NCBI GenBank assembly: GCA_040507225.1
Contig: JBEVVG010000002.1
Location: 434,001-498,000, forward strand
Length of the DNA: 64,000 bases
Source: Thiodiazotropha sp040507225
GTDB lineage: Bacteria; Pseudomonadota; Gammaproteobacteria; Chromatiales; Chromatiaceae
Direction of reading: 5' to 3'
Shown here: in pieces, positions 9,118 through 18,273 of the stretch
How the letters are laid out: each line of letters starts with the position of its first letter
Numbering within the stretch: position 1 is the stretch's first letter
Made by a program: the position numbers and the translations under genes
Notes under the pieces: generated by a model
The model's database searches: none
What the model was told of the DNA's origin: nothing
What the model saw: only the letters and a program-made list of their open reading frames with translations

Positions 9118-10800
9118 TCAGGCGTCGGCGCCCTGTTCAATCTTGCGCGTGATGTACCACTGCTGAGTGATGGAGATCAGATTGTTGACCACCCAGTAGA
9201 GCACCAGTCCAGCCGGGAAGAAGGCAAAGAAGATAGTGAACACGAAGGGCAGGCTCATCATGATTTTAGCCTGCATCGGATCCGGTGGAGCCGGGTTGAG
9301 TTTCTGCTGCACGAACATCGAGACACCCATGATCAGTGGCAGAATGAAGTAGGGATCTTTGTCTGAGAGGCTGTTGATCCACAGAATCCAGGGCGCCTGG
9401 CGCATCTCAACCGTTTCGAGCAACACCCAGTAGAGCGCGATAAACACCGGTATCTGCACCAGGATGGGCAGACACCCGCCCAGCGGGTTGATCTTCTCTT
9501 TTTTGTACAGATCCATCATCGCAGCCTGAACCCGCTGCTTGTCGTCGCCGTAACGATCCTTGATCGCCTGCATCCGCGGCGTAACCTTGCGCATGTTGGC
9601 CATGGAGCGATAGCTGGTTTCGGACAGCTTGAAAAACGCCGCCTTCAGCAGGATGGTCAGGATAATGATCGACCAACCCCAGTTACCGACCAGTTCATGA
9701 ATGGTTTTCAACAACCAGAATATCGGCTTGGCGATGATGGTCAGCCAGCCGTAATCGACCGTCAGATCAAGTCCCGGGGCAATCTTTTCCAATTCATCCT
9801 GCAACTTTGGCCCTACATACAGCTGCCGCCCGAAACTCAGTGTCTCGCCACTGTTCACGGTCACAGTGGGTGAGTAACTGCCGATCAGATATCGGCCACC
9901 GCTCAGGGCATTGGTGTAGTAGTGCTCCACCTGCTGGGCCGGCGGAATCCAGGCAGTGAGAAAATAGTGCTGGATCATCGCCAGCCAACCCTGATCGGAA
10001 TCGACGCTCAGTGCCTGCTTGGCCATTTCATCGAAATCGACTTTCTCATATTTATCGGTGGGGGTGTAGTAGACACCACCGGTATAGGTATAGGTGGTGA
10101 ACCCACTGTGGTCGTCGTTGGGTTTGACCCGCTGCAACTGGCCGTAGTCCCGGGCGACCCAGCTCTCAGCGGACTGGTTCTCGATGTGGTAACGCACATC
10201 GACCAGGTAACTGCCACGCCGGAATACCAGCTCTTTGGTCACCTTGATACCGGCGCCGCTCTGCCAGGTCAGCGGCACGATCAGTTCGTCGGCACCCTCA
10301 GGGAGGGCATAGACATACTGTTCCGCCTGAAAGACGGATTCATGATTGGGAGCACTCTCCTTTTCAGCCCCGATCAGACCGGACTGGGCAATGTAGAGTT
10401 GATCGGGATTCGGATTCAGCAGTTCGACCTTGACCTCCGGATTTTCGAGATCCCGGGGATAATCCCGCAACAGGGCCATCTGAACCGTTCCACCCTGGGT
10501 GGAAACCTGCAGATTGAGTAAATCGGTGGTCACTCTCACAACACCGGCCTTGAGCGGTTTGTCAGTGGACTGGGGGGCGTCAACGGCAACCGCGGCGGAG
10601 GGTACATCAGCCTGGGTGTTCACCGATGGCACCGCTTCGCTCTGCCCGGTGTCGTTGGGTGACAGATCCTCCCCGACAGACTGCTGATCAGTTTGTGCCT
10701 GTGCCTGCGCGGAGGGACCGTAATCCTGTTGCCAGGCTTGATAGATCAACAGGCCGAGGAAGGCCAGCGTGAAAAAAAGAATCAGACGTAGATTATCCAT
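9118..10800 (-). CDS. yidC: Membrane protein insertase YidC
   Basis: A 560-residue YidC/Oxa1 insertase of the Gram-negative type. The start MDNLRLILFFTLAFLGLLIY gives the N-terminal membrane helix, followed by a Q/A/D-rich linker (residues ~25-80) and a large periplasmic beta domain. The conserved five-helix core includes NWGWSIIILTILLKAAFF, PLGGCLPILVQIPVFIALYWVLLE and FPAGLVLYWVVNNLISITQQW. An upstream in-frame start would add 16 residues, but the ATG at 10800 matches the family. Its start overlaps the yidD stop by eight bases. Confidence 0.97.
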   Translation of the reverse strand: MDNLRLILFFTLAFLGLLIYQAWQQDYGPSAQAQAQTDQQSVGEDLSPNDTGQSEAVPSVNTQADVPSAAVAVDAPQSTDKPLKAGVVRVTTDLLNLQVSTQGGTVQMALLRDYPRDLENPEVKVELLNPNPDQLYIAQSGLIGAEKESAPNHESVFQAEQYVYALPEGADELIVPLTWQSGAGIKVTKELVFRRGSYLVDVRYHIENQSAESWVARDYGQLQRVKPNDDHSGFTTYTYTGGVYYTPTDKYEKVDFDEMAKQALSVDSDQGWLAMIQHYFLTAWIPPAQQVEHYYTNALSGGRYLIGSYSPTVTVNSGETLSFGRQLYVGPKLQDELEKIAPGLDLTVDYGWLTIIAKPIFWLLKTIHELVGNWGWSIIILTILLKAAFFKLSETSYRSMANMRKVTPRMQAIKDRYGDDKQRVQAAMMDLYKKEKINPLGGCLPILVQIPVFIALYWVLLETVEMRQAPWILWINSLSDKDPYFILPLIMGVSMFVQQKLNPAPPDPMQAKIMMSLPFVFTIFFAFFPAGLVLYWVVNNLISITQQWYITRKIEQGADA

Positions 10801-11029
10801 TGAACTGCTTTTTTTGAGGTTCCGGTACCGGGTCCACCCCACCTTCATGCCAGGGGTGACAACGGGATACGCGTTTCACAGAAAGCCACAGGCCACGTAG
10901 CGCACCGTGCTTTTCAATTGCTTCCAGAGAGTAGGCTGAGCAACTGGGATAGAAACGGCAGTGTTGGCCGACGAAGGGGCTCAGTATAATTTGGTAGAGC
11001 CGGATCAGGAAGATCATTATTTGGCGCAT
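10793..11029 (-). CDS. yidD: Membrane protein insertion efficiency factor YidD
   Basis: A 78-residue YidD protein starting MRQIMIFLIRLYQIILSPFV, with the family core CRFYPSCSAYSLEAIEKHGALRGLWLSVKRVSRCHPWHEGGVDPVP. The three conserved cysteines and the CHPWHPGG-like motif are present. YidD helps YidC-dependent membrane insertion. The chosen ATG at 11029 overlaps the rnpA stop by 13 bases; an in-frame upstream start at 11074 would lie deep inside rnpA. It sits between rnpA and yidC as in most gammaproteobacteria. Confidence 0.95.
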   Translation of the reverse strand: MRQIMIFLIRLYQIILSPFVGQHCRFYPSCSAYSLEAIEKHGALRGLWLSVKRVSRCHPWHEGGVDPVPEPQKKQFNG

Positions 11030-11379
11030 CGCTCGAGAATCCTCCGCCAGTGGTGTTGCAATGCGCTCTGACAACGTTGATTGTCGGATGTTGCAGCACC
11101 GGGTCTTGCCACGACAACCACATCAAGACCACCAAGACTCAACTGGTGGTGTCTGAAGCTCTCGCGAATCATACGCTTGACACGATTCCTGTCTACCGCG
11201 CGACGACAGTTTTTTTTTGAAACGGCCAATCCCAGACGAGGGAAGTCGGTCTGATTTGTAATCCCCAGAACGAGAAAAAGGGCATCCCCGGAACGCCGAC
11301 CACGATCAAAAACCCGACGGTATTCGTCGGGTTTCAACAGTCTACGGCTTCTGGGAAATGCCTCAGCGGATACGGGCAA
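11017..11379 (-). CDS. rnpA: Ribonuclease P protein component RnpA
   Basis: A 120-residue basic protein subunit of RNase P, which trims tRNA 5' leaders. The signature RNRVKRMIRESFRHH is present, with LGLAVSKKNCRRAVD just before it. The likely start is a TTG at 11379, eleven bases after the rpmH stop; the nearby ATG at 11387 is out of frame. The rare start and overlap with yidD suggest coupled, limited translation compared with rpmH, as known for rpmH-rnpA operons. Confidence 0.94.
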   Translation of the reverse strand: MPVSAEAFPRSRRLLKPDEYRRVFDRGRRSGDALFLVLGITNQTDFPRLGLAVSKKNCRRAVDRNRVKRMIRESFRHHQLSLGGLDVVVVARPGAATSDNQRCQSALQHHWRRILERCAK

Positions 11380-11390
11380 GGACCATGCGC

Positions 11391-11525
11391 TCAGGGAGCA
11401 AGTCTGGCGCGACCCTTGGCGCGGCGCGCCTTCAGTACCTTGCGGCCGTTACGGGTAGCCATGCGCGCACGGAAACCGTGGGTGCGGGCTTTTTTCAGAT
11501 TACTGGGTTGAAAGGTTCTTTTCAT
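11391..11525 (-). CDS. rpmH: 50S ribosomal protein L34
   Basis: A 44-residue gene. It begins MKRTFQPSNLKKARTHGFRA and continues with the L34 core (RMATRNGRKVLKARRAKGRARL). It is very basic and matches the family along its whole length. It heads the minus-strand operon rpmH-rnpA-yidD-yidC-mnmE, diverging from dnaA. Confidence 0.98.
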   Translation of the reverse strand: MKRTFQPSNLKKARTHGFRARMATRNGRKVLKARRAKGRARLAP

Positions 11526-11936
11526 AGCTGTGTACCGGTGGATCCGTCAGACTCATGGACGAAAAAAGACGCGTAGACTAGTCGCAAACACCTTGACTTG
11601 TCAATAGATAAGCAATCGATTCCCAAGCTGGAAAAATATCGCTTTTCACTGTGGATAACTCACATCTGCGAGAGTAGACTTGGCAGTTCGAATTGCCCGG
11701 AGAGGCAATAAACGACACAAAAACCCGGCCTCATCCCGGGTCCCCTCCCTGGCGCGTCCAGGGTTGGATTAAGCAATTCCATGATGCTATGCGGGCAGTT
11801 GACACTCAGCGGCCAGGGATCTCTTTCCCTGTAAGTTTGCTAACAGAAATACGCTTAGGATCAATGAGTTGAAGACGAACATTGTAACTGCAGCCATCGG
11901 GAACGAGTCCCTGACCTCGGTCCCCGGAGAGAGAAA
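11526..11936. other. rpmH-dnaA intergenic region with one DnaA box
   Basis: A 411-base gap between divergent rpmH and dnaA. It holds the rpmH promoter candidate and a perfect DnaA box TGTGGATAA at 11650-11658. It also contains a small inverted repeat (CCCTGG/CCAGGG, 11746-11762) and a TTGACA at about 11798 that could be part of a dnaA promoter. In Pseudomonas this interval is part of oriC. Here the dnaA-dnaN gap has more boxes, so this region may serve mainly for dnaA autoregulation. Confidence 0.6.
11575..11604 (-). promoter_or_regulatory. Candidate sigma-70 promoter for the rpmH operon
   Basis: On the minus strand a perfect -35 TTGACA (11604-11599) is followed after 18 bases by TAGTCT (11580-11575) as a -10. 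It lies about 50 bases upstream of the rpmH start, where the strong rpmH promoter is expected. The -10 differs from TATAAT at three positions, so this is a prediction. Confidence 0.55.
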
Positions 11937-13277
11937 TTGGACCTTTGGCAACGCTGTACAGAGCACCTGGAACAAGTACTCTCGCCCCAGCAGTACAACA
12001 CCTGGATCAGACCCCTGCAGGTGGTTGAGGAACATCAAAGCATTCGTCTGCTCGCGCCCAACCGTTTCGTCCTCGACTGGGTCAAAAACAACTATCTGGA
12101 AACGATCCAGGACCACCTGGATCGGATTTGCGAGCAGCAGGCGCCCAACCTGTCGCTGGAAATTGGCAGCAAGAAACGTCCAGTGGCCCAAAGAGCGTCC
12201 ACGACGCCACCTCAACCGGTCACGGTGAAGCCTGATACCGAACACAAAGCCCCCATCGACAGTAATCTCAATCCGAGTTTCATTTTCGACACCTTCGTTG
12301 AGGGTAAATCGAATCAGATTGCCCGGGCCGCATCCATGCAGATCGGTGAAAACCCGGGACGCGCCTATAATCCGCTGTTTATCTATGGCGGAGTCGGACT
12401 GGGTAAAACTCACCTGATGCATGCGGTCGGCAACATGATGCTGAAAAAAAATCCACATGCACGGGTCGTCTATCTGCATTCCGAGCGTTTCGTCGCTGAA
12501 ATGGTCAAGGCACTGCAGCACAACACGATTGAGCAGTTCAAGAAGAAGTATCGCTCAGTCAACGCACTGCTGATCGATGACATCCAGTTCTTCGCTGGCA
12601 AGGAGCGTTCACAGGAGGAGTTCTTTCACACCTTCAACGCACTGTTCGAATCGCAGCAGCAGATCATTCTCTCCAGTGACCGATTTCCCAAGGAGGTGAC
12701 AGGACTGGAGGAGAGACTGAAGTCCCGATTCGGATGGGGCCTGACCGTTGCAATCGAACCGCCTGACCTTGAAACACGGGTAGCGATCCTACAAACCAAA
12801 GCCATCCAGCTTAATGCGGAGCTGCCCAGCGAAGTCGCCTTCTTCATGGGCAAGCGGATACGTTCGAATATCCGTGAACTCGAGGGCGCGCTTCGCCGGG
12901 TGATTGCCAATGCAACCTTCACGGGAAAAGAGATCAACCTGGACTTCGCCAAGAACGCTCTGCGCGATATGCTGGCCGCACATGACAAGCAAATCACTAT
13001 CGAGAATATCCAGAAGACTGTAGCTGAGTATTTTCAGATTCGTACTTCGGATCTTGTCTCCTCCAAGCGAAGCCGCTCGATCGCCCGGCCACGTCAGATC
13101 GCCATGACCCTGGCCAAGGAACTCACCAATCACAGCCTTCCGGAAATAGGCAACGCCTTCGGCGGACGAGATCACACCACCGTGATCCATGCCAACCGTA
13201 AAGTGAAAGAATTGCGTGAGAGTGATCCGAGGATATCCGAGGACTATTCAAACTTGTTGAGGACCCTGAGCAGTTAA
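11937..13277 (+). CDS. dnaA: Chromosomal replication initiator protein DnaA
   Basis: A 446-residue initiator ATPase. Domain I starts MDLWQRCTEHLEQVLSPQQYNTWIRPLQ, domain III has the Walker A region GGVGLGKTHLMHA near residue 150 and LLIDDIQFFAGKE (Walker B), and domain IV carries the DnaA signature GGRDHTTVIHANRKV near residue 410. The start is a TTG at 11937, placed nine bases after the strong ribosome binding site GGAGAGAG; no better ATG exists. It leads the dnaA-dnaN-recF-gyrB cluster. Confidence 0.98.
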   Translation: MDLWQRCTEHLEQVLSPQQYNTWIRPLQVVEEHQSIRLLAPNRFVLDWVKNNYLETIQDHLDRICEQQAPNLSLEIGSKKRPVAQRASTTPPQPVTVKPDTEHKAPIDSNLNPSFIFDTFVEGKSNQIARAASMQIGENPGRAYNPLFIYGGVGLGKTHLMHAVGNMMLKKNPHARVVYLHSERFVAEMVKALQHNTIEQFKKKYRSVNALLIDDIQFFAGKERSQEEFFHTFNALFESQQQIILSSDRFPKEVTGLEERLKSRFGWGLTVAIEPPDLETRVAILQTKAIQLNAELPSEVAFFMGKRIRSNIRELEGALRRVIANATFTGKEINLDFAKNALRDMLAAHDKQITIENIQKTVAEYFQIRTSDLVSSKRSRSIARPRQIAMTLAKELTNHSLPEIGNAFGGRDHTTVIHANRKVKELRESDPRISEDYSNLLRTLSS

Positions 13278-13503
13278 TGTGGATAAAATGTTGAAAAATT
13301 CGGTTAAAATTTCGAATGGTTTTTATCCACAATCCGTCAACATGAATTGTGCAGGAAACACGATGTTCAAATCAGTCCAAAAATTCGATAAAAATCACTT
13401 AAAATCAATTAGATATAAAAATCTATGCGACTTATAAACCAAGCTAATAACAACAGTTAAACTAAATATCTTAAAACAATTTATAAGATACCGAGTGGAT
13501 AAC
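13278..13503. other. Candidate replication origin oriC (dnaA-dnaN intergenic)
   Basis: This 226-base gap holds two perfect DnaA boxes in opposite orientation, TGTGGATAA at 13278-13286 (directly after the dnaA stop) and TTATCCACA at 13323-13331, plus a near match AGTGGATAA at 13494-13502. Between about 13375 and 13490 the sequence is very AT-rich, suitable as a DNA-unwinding element. Position beside dnaA and dnaN, with divergent gene orientation around it, fits a bidirectional origin. The rpmH-dnaA gap with one box is the alternative or an additional part of a split origin. Confidence 0.65.
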
Positions 13504-14604
13504 ATGAAAATAGTCACCGATCGGGAAAGCCTTCTTGAACCGCTTCAGAAGATTTCAGGTGTTGTGGAGAGACGACAGACACTGCCGATTCTCGCCAACA
13601 TACTCGTCAATGCGAGTAACGGTCGTTTGAACCTGACAGCCACTGATCTGGAAGTCGAACTGAAAACGAGTACCCAAGCAGAGTGCAAGGGTGATGCTGA
13701 CTTCACTCTACCTGCGAGAAAACTTCTCGATATCTGTAAGGCACTGCCGGAATCCGCACAGGTCAGCCTCGATGTCAGTGATGATAAGGTCAAGATCCAG
13801 TCAGGAAAGAGCCGCTTCACACTCAGTGTTCTGCCGGCCACTGATTACCCAATCATAGAACCGACACCCAGCAGTACAGTGTTGACCCTCAAGGAATCGA
13901 TCCTTTGCAGCCTTATAGAAAACACCCAGTTCGCAATGGCTCAACAGGATGTCCGTTACTATCTGAACGGTATGTTGCTCGAACTTGATAAAATGGACAT
14001 CAGAACCGTGGCCACCGATGGACATAGATTGGCGATGAGTCAACAGAAACAGGCCCTGGATGAAGAGGCCAATCTACAGGTGATACTCCCACGTAAGGCG
14101 GTCATGGAACTGGGTAGACTATTGACCAACCAGGACAAAGAGATCAAGGTCGAGTTGAGTAACAGCTATATCAAAGTGCTACTCGAACACTCGGTATTCA
14201 CCTCAAAACTCATAGACGGTCGTTTTCCGGAATATCAACGCGTCATGCCGAGTAATTCCGACAAAGAAGTGGAAGCTGAGCGACTCTCCATCAAACAATC
14301 ACTGACTCGTGCTTCGATCCTCTCAAATGAAAAATACCGGGGTATTCGCTTCCATCTCAAACCAAACCTTCTAGAACTGCAGGCTCATAATCCTGAGCAG
14401 GAGGAATCGGAAGAGGAGTTGGAAGTATCATACGAAGGCGACGAGCTTAAAATTGGCTTCAATGTCGGTTATCTCCTTGACGCTATTTCTGCTATCAAAG
14501 AAGAAACCGTGATCATAGAACTCAAGGATACCAATAGCAGTGCATTGATCTATGGCAAAGATAACCAAGACACCAAGTACGTCGTTATGCCTATGCGTAT
14601 TTAG
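13504..14604 (+). CDS. dnaN: DNA polymerase III subunit beta (sliding clamp)
   Basis: A 366-residue beta clamp, the same length as in E. coli. It starts MKIVTDRESLLEPLQKISGV with PILANILV following, and ends YVVMPMRI, the conserved C-terminal M-P-[M/L]-R motif that forms the peptide-binding pocket. An in-frame GTG nine bases earlier is possible, but the ATG at 13504 matches the family N-terminus. The clamp confers processivity on Pol III. Base composition is noticeably more AT-rich than in genes outside the origin cluster. Confidence 0.97.
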   Translation: MKIVTDRESLLEPLQKISGVVERRQTLPILANILVNASNGRLNLTATDLEVELKTSTQAECKGDADFTLPARKLLDICKALPESAQVSLDVSDDKVKIQSGKSRFTLSVLPATDYPIIEPTPSSTVLTLKESILCSLIENTQFAMAQQDVRYYLNGMLLELDKMDIRTVATDGHRLAMSQQKQALDEEANLQVILPRKAVMELGRLLTNQDKEIKVELSNSYIKVLLEHSVFTSKLIDGRFPEYQRVMPSNSDKEVEAERLSIKQSLTRASILSNEKYRGIRFHLKPNLLELQAHNPEQEESEEELEVSYEGDELKIGFNVGYLLDAISAIKEETVIIELKDTNSSALIYGKDNQDTKYVVMPMRI

Positions 14605-14634
14605 AACCACTGTTAACTATGAAGTCTATACGGT

Positions 14635-15705
14635 GTGAGAATTCAGAAACTCTCCATCCAAAACCTGCGTAACGTACAAACCGCGTCATTGTTCCCAGGG
14701 AAGGGGATCAACATCATTCAGGGAAACAATGGTGCAGGCAAAACTACCGTCCTGGAATCCATCTATCTTTTAGCCCGGGCAAGGGCAATCAAATCCACTC
14801 AACATCGAAATCTTATTCGACATAAGGAAGACTGTCTCACGGTCTTTTCGGAAATTGTCGATGAGCAAACCTCCATTCGACTCGGCATCCGTAAAGACAA
14901 AAAGACAACCCTGGTAAAAAAAGACGGGCAAGTCATAACAAGACTTATTAATCTCGCCAGGATCTTACCCATCGCTACGATTACACCCAACATACAAAGA
15001 ATTCTTGAAGAAGGTCCTGTACACCGCCGGAAACTTCTCAATTGGGGTTTGTTCCACGTGGAACATCAGTTTGCAGAAACGATCACTCGATATAATCTTA
15101 TACTCAAGCAGAGAAACGCACTTCTTGTAAAAGGCAGTAAAGATCTATCAGTTTGGACTCAACAGCTCTCCGATATGGGAGAAAGGGTCAATCAATTCCA
15201 TAGTACATATCTTGAACGACTCAAGCATGAGATGGATCTTCTTTTAAAGCCCCTGGATAACTTAAAGGGACTTAGCTTCGAACTGTATAAAGGCTGGCGA
15301 AGCGATATGACATTAGTTGATTCATTAATTCAAAACCAGAGAAGTGACCAAGTCAGACATTTCACCAGTGCTGGGCCCCACCGTGCTGACATCAAAATTA
15401 CATTTGAAGGTCATGAAATTCGTAACCAATTCTCGAGAGGTCAAAAGAAGATAATTACGAGTCTAATGATTCTTGCTCAGGCTCGTCTCCTTGATATTTC
15501 TATTCAAAAGAAACCCATCCTTCTCATAGATGACATGAGATCGGAATTGGACAACTCCAGTTTCGAACTCTTATTCGGATTAATAAAAGATTATGGCTAC
15601 CAGACTTTCCTCACTACTCTAGACCCACTCAGATCACTCATGAATCACAATGCTGGGGACAAAATGTTCCACGTGGAACAAGGTCGAGTGACAGAGCAGC
15701 AGTGA
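14635..15705 (+). CDS. recF: DNA replication and repair protein RecF
   Basis: A 356-residue SMC-like ATPase that loads RecA at gaps. Walker A is GNNGAGKTTVLE near residue 31, the signature motif FSRGQKKIITSLMILAQARL lies in the last third, and Walker B is PILLIDDMRSELDN. Length equals E. coli RecF (357). The start is GTG at 14635. The gene is clearly AT-rich and encodes two copies of the tetrapeptide FHVE, because two perfect parS palindromes are embedded in frame at 15050-15065 and 15665-15680. Confidence 0.95.
   Translation: MRIQKLSIQNLRNVQTASLFPGKGINIIQGNNGAGKTTVLESIYLLARARAIKSTQHRNLIRHKEDCLTVFSEIVDEQTSIRLGIRKDKKTTLVKKDGQVITRLINLARILPIATITPNIQRILEEGPVHRRKLLNWGLFHVEHQFAETITRYNLILKQRNALLVKGSKDLSVWTQQLSDMGERVNQFHSTYLERLKHEMDLLLKPLDNLKGLSFELYKGWRSDMTLVDSLIQNQRSDQVRHFTSAGPHRADIKITFEGHEIRNQFSRGQKKIITSLMILAQARLLDISIQKKPILLIDDMRSELDNSSFELLFGLIKDYGYQTFLTTLDPLRSLMNHNAGDKMFHVEQGRVTEQQ
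15050..15065. promoter_or_regulatory. parS centromere site 1 (inside recF)
   Basis: The sequence TGTTCCACGTGGAACA is a perfect 16-bp palindrome whose 14-bp core GTTCCACGTGGAAC is the parS motif known from Pseudomonas ParB. It lies in the recF coding sequence, where it encodes FHVE. ParA encoded at the window start supports a working ParABS system. Confidence 0.9.
15665..15680. promoter_or_regulatory. parS centromere site 2 (inside recF)
   Basis: A second exact copy of TGTTCCACGTGGAACA, 615 bases after the first, near the 3' end of recF and again encoding FHVE. Two identical 16-bp palindromes in one gene are not expected by chance. Together they form a ParB loading region about 2 kb from the candidate origin. 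Confidence 0.9.
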
Positions 15706-15797
15706 TCTGATTTAGATGAATCGTTCGCAAGGACATGGTGTCTGGAGTTATAATGAGCTGTTTATAAATTATTAGAACTCAGGTTACGGATTGTTAT

Positions 15798-18203
15798 ATG
15801 AGCTACGATTCCTCGAATATCAAGGTGCTGAAAGGACTGGATGCCGTTCGCAAACGTCCAGGCATGTACATCGGTGACACCGATGACGGTACGGGTTTGC
15901 ATCATATGGTATTTGAGGTTGTGGATAATTCGATCGACGAAGCGCTGGCTGGTTACTGTAACGAGATCAAGGTGACCATCCATTCCGATCAGAGGGTGAC
16001 AGTTTCTGATAATGGTCGAGGTATTCCGGTCGACGAGCACCCGGAAGAGAAAAAATCGGCTGCTGAGGTCATCATGACCGTGTTACATGCGGGCGGTAAG
16101 TTTGATGACAATTCATATAAGGTATCCGGCGGGTTACACGGTGTGGGTGTCTCCGTGGTGAACGCACTGTCTGAAAAACTCAAGCTCAAAATTCGACGTC
16201 AGGGTAAAGTGTGGGAACAGGAATATACCCATGGCGTGCCGGACAGCGATTTGAAAGCGGTCGGTGACACAGACAAGACTGGGACCAGTATTACCTTTCT
16301 GCCCAGTCGCGGTACCTTCAGCAATATCGAATTCCATTACGATATTCTGGCAAAACGTCTACGTGAACTGTCGTTTCTCAATTCAGGTATCCGTATTGTT
16401 CTGAAGGAGGAGGCTACGGGAAGAGAGGATGCCTTCGAATATGTCGGCGGCATCATTGCCTTTGTCGAGCATCTCAACCGCAACAAGTCACCTTTGCATG
16501 AAAAGGTCTTCAGTTTTTCTGATGAGCGTAACGACATCATGGTCGAGATCGCCATGCAGTGGAATGAGTCGTACCAGGAAAGCATTTTTTGCTATACCAA
16601 CAACATTCCTCAGAGGGATGGCGGTACACACCTGGCCGGTTTTCGTGCTGCTTTGACCCGCACCTTAAATCAGTATATTGAACAGTCCGGGCTCTCCAAG
16701 AAACAGAAAGTGAATACCACCGGTGACGATGCCCGCGAAGGTCTGACTGCTGTTCTCTCTGTAAAAGTGCCTGATCCGAAGTTTTCATCACAAACCAAAG
16801 ACAAGCTGGTCTCCTCGGAAGTCAAAGGTGTCGTTGAAAACCTGCTTTCTGAGAAGTTGAATGACTATCTTTTGGAAAATCCCGGTGATGCGAAGAACAT
16901 CGCGGGGAAGATGGTCGAGGCCGCCCGAGCCCGTGAAGCTGCGAGAAAGGCGCGTGAGATGACCCGTCGGAAAGGGGCTCTGGATATCGCCGGACTACCC
17001 GGGAAACTGGCGGATTGTCAGGAGAAGGATCCTGCGCTTTCCGAACTCTACCTGGTGGAGGGTGATTCGGCGGGGGGTTCTGCCAAGCAGGGTCGTGATC
17101 GGCGCTTCCAGGCGATCCTGCCTCTGAAGGGTAAGATCCTGAATGTCGAAAAGGCCCGCTTCGATAAAATGCTCTCTTCAGCGGAAGTCGGTACCCTGAT
17201 TACCGCATTGGGTTGTGGTATCGGGCGTGAGGAGTTTGACGCAGATAAGTTGCGTTACCATCGGATTATCATTATGACTGACGCGGATGTTGATGGCGCT
17301 CACATCCGCACCCTGTTGTTGACCTTCTTTTACCGCCAGATGCCGGAATTGATCGATCGCGGTCATGTCTATATTGCACAGCCACCTCTGTATAAGGTGA
17401 AGAAGGGAAAGCAGGAGCAGTACCTGAAAGACGATCAGGATTTGAATAACTACTTTCTCCAGTCTGCGCTGGATAACGCATCTTTGTTAGTGACCGAGGG
17501 AGCCCCTGCATTGGCCGGGGAGAGCCTGGAACAACTGGCCCGAAGCTTTCTCACGGTGATGGCTAGTATCAATAGGCTTTCTCTAAGGTATGACGCAGTT
17601 TTATTGGAAAAGTTGATCACTATGCCAAAGATCGACGAAGCGCTGATCGGCAACGAAGCGGAATTGACGAAATGGATCAAGGAATTAGAGGATCGTCTCA
17701 ACACCGACTTGCGCATTTCCGAATCCTGCACGCTAGCCAGGGTGGAAGAGGGAGAGGCCGGAGATGCTGGAATTCTACTGACACGTAAGGTGCATGGTAT
17801 CGGAAACGAGCGACTGATCCCCTACGATTTCTTCAACAGTGTTGAGTATCGGAAGATCGTGGAACTCGGTGAGCAACTCACGGATCTGCTGAGTGAAGAT
17901 GCCTATGTGAAACGGGGCGAGAAGACTCAGCCTGTCAACAGTTTCAGGCAGGCGCTGGATTGGCTGATGGAAGATGCGAAGAAAGGTCAGCACGTACAGC
18001 GCTATAAGGGTCTGGGCGAGATGAATCCTGATCAGTTGTGGGAGACGACGATGAATGCGGATTCCCGTCGCCTGTTACAGGTGAGTATCGAGGATGCGGT
18101 AGCGGCGGACCAGATCTTTGCTACTTTGATGGGTGATCAGGTGGAACCTCGCCGGGATTTCATCGAGACCCATGCTTTAACCGTGGAAAACCTCGACGTT
18201 TAG
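15798..18203 (+). CDS. gyrB: DNA gyrase subunit B
   Basis: An 801-residue type II topoisomerase subunit. The GHKL ATPase domain starts LKGLDAVRKRPGMYIGDTDDGTGLHHM and has the ATP-lid motif GGLHGVGVSVVNALS. The TOPRIM domain shows EGDSAGGSAKQGRDRRFQA and DADVDGAHIRTLLLTFFYR. The extra ~165-residue insert near the C-terminal part, typical of Gram-negative GyrB, is present (region around residues 560-720). Length agrees with E. coli (804). It closes the dnaA-dnaN-recF-gyrB cluster. Confidence 0.98.
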   Translation: MSYDSSNIKVLKGLDAVRKRPGMYIGDTDDGTGLHHMVFEVVDNSIDEALAGYCNEIKVTIHSDQRVTVSDNGRGIPVDEHPEEKKSAAEVIMTVLHAGGKFDDNSYKVSGGLHGVGVSVVNALSEKLKLKIRRQGKVWEQEYTHGVPDSDLKAVGDTDKTGTSITFLPSRGTFSNIEFHYDILAKRLRELSFLNSGIRIVLKEEATGREDAFEYVGGIIAFVEHLNRNKSPLHEKVFSFSDERNDIMVEIAMQWNESYQESIFCYTNNIPQRDGGTHLAGFRAALTRTLNQYIEQSGLSKKQKVNTTGDDAREGLTAVLSVKVPDPKFSSQTKDKLVSSEVKGVVENLLSEKLNDYLLENPGDAKNIAGKMVEAARAREAARKAREMTRRKGALDIAGLPGKLADCQEKDPALSELYLVEGDSAGGSAKQGRDRRFQAILPLKGKILNVEKARFDKMLSSAEVGTLITALGCGIGREEFDADKLRYHRIIIMTDADVDGAHIRTLLLTFFYRQMPELIDRGHVYIAQPPLYKVKKGKQEQYLKDDQDLNNYFLQSALDNASLLVTEGAPALAGESLEQLARSFLTVMASINRLSLRYDAVLLEKLITMPKIDEALIGNEAELTKWIKELEDRLNTDLRISESCTLARVEEGEAGDAGILLTRKVHGIGNERLIPYDFFNSVEYRKIVELGEQLTDLLSEDAYVKRGEKTQPVNSFRQALDWLMEDAKKGQHVQRYKGLGEMNPDQLWETTMNADSRRLLQVSIEDAVAADQIFATLMGDQVEPRRDFIETHALTVENLDV

Positions 18204-18273
18204 TGAAGCCTGGTAAGGTTTCAATAGGAGGTAAAAACAGGTATTCCATAGGAAGTGAGTACCTACTTACATC

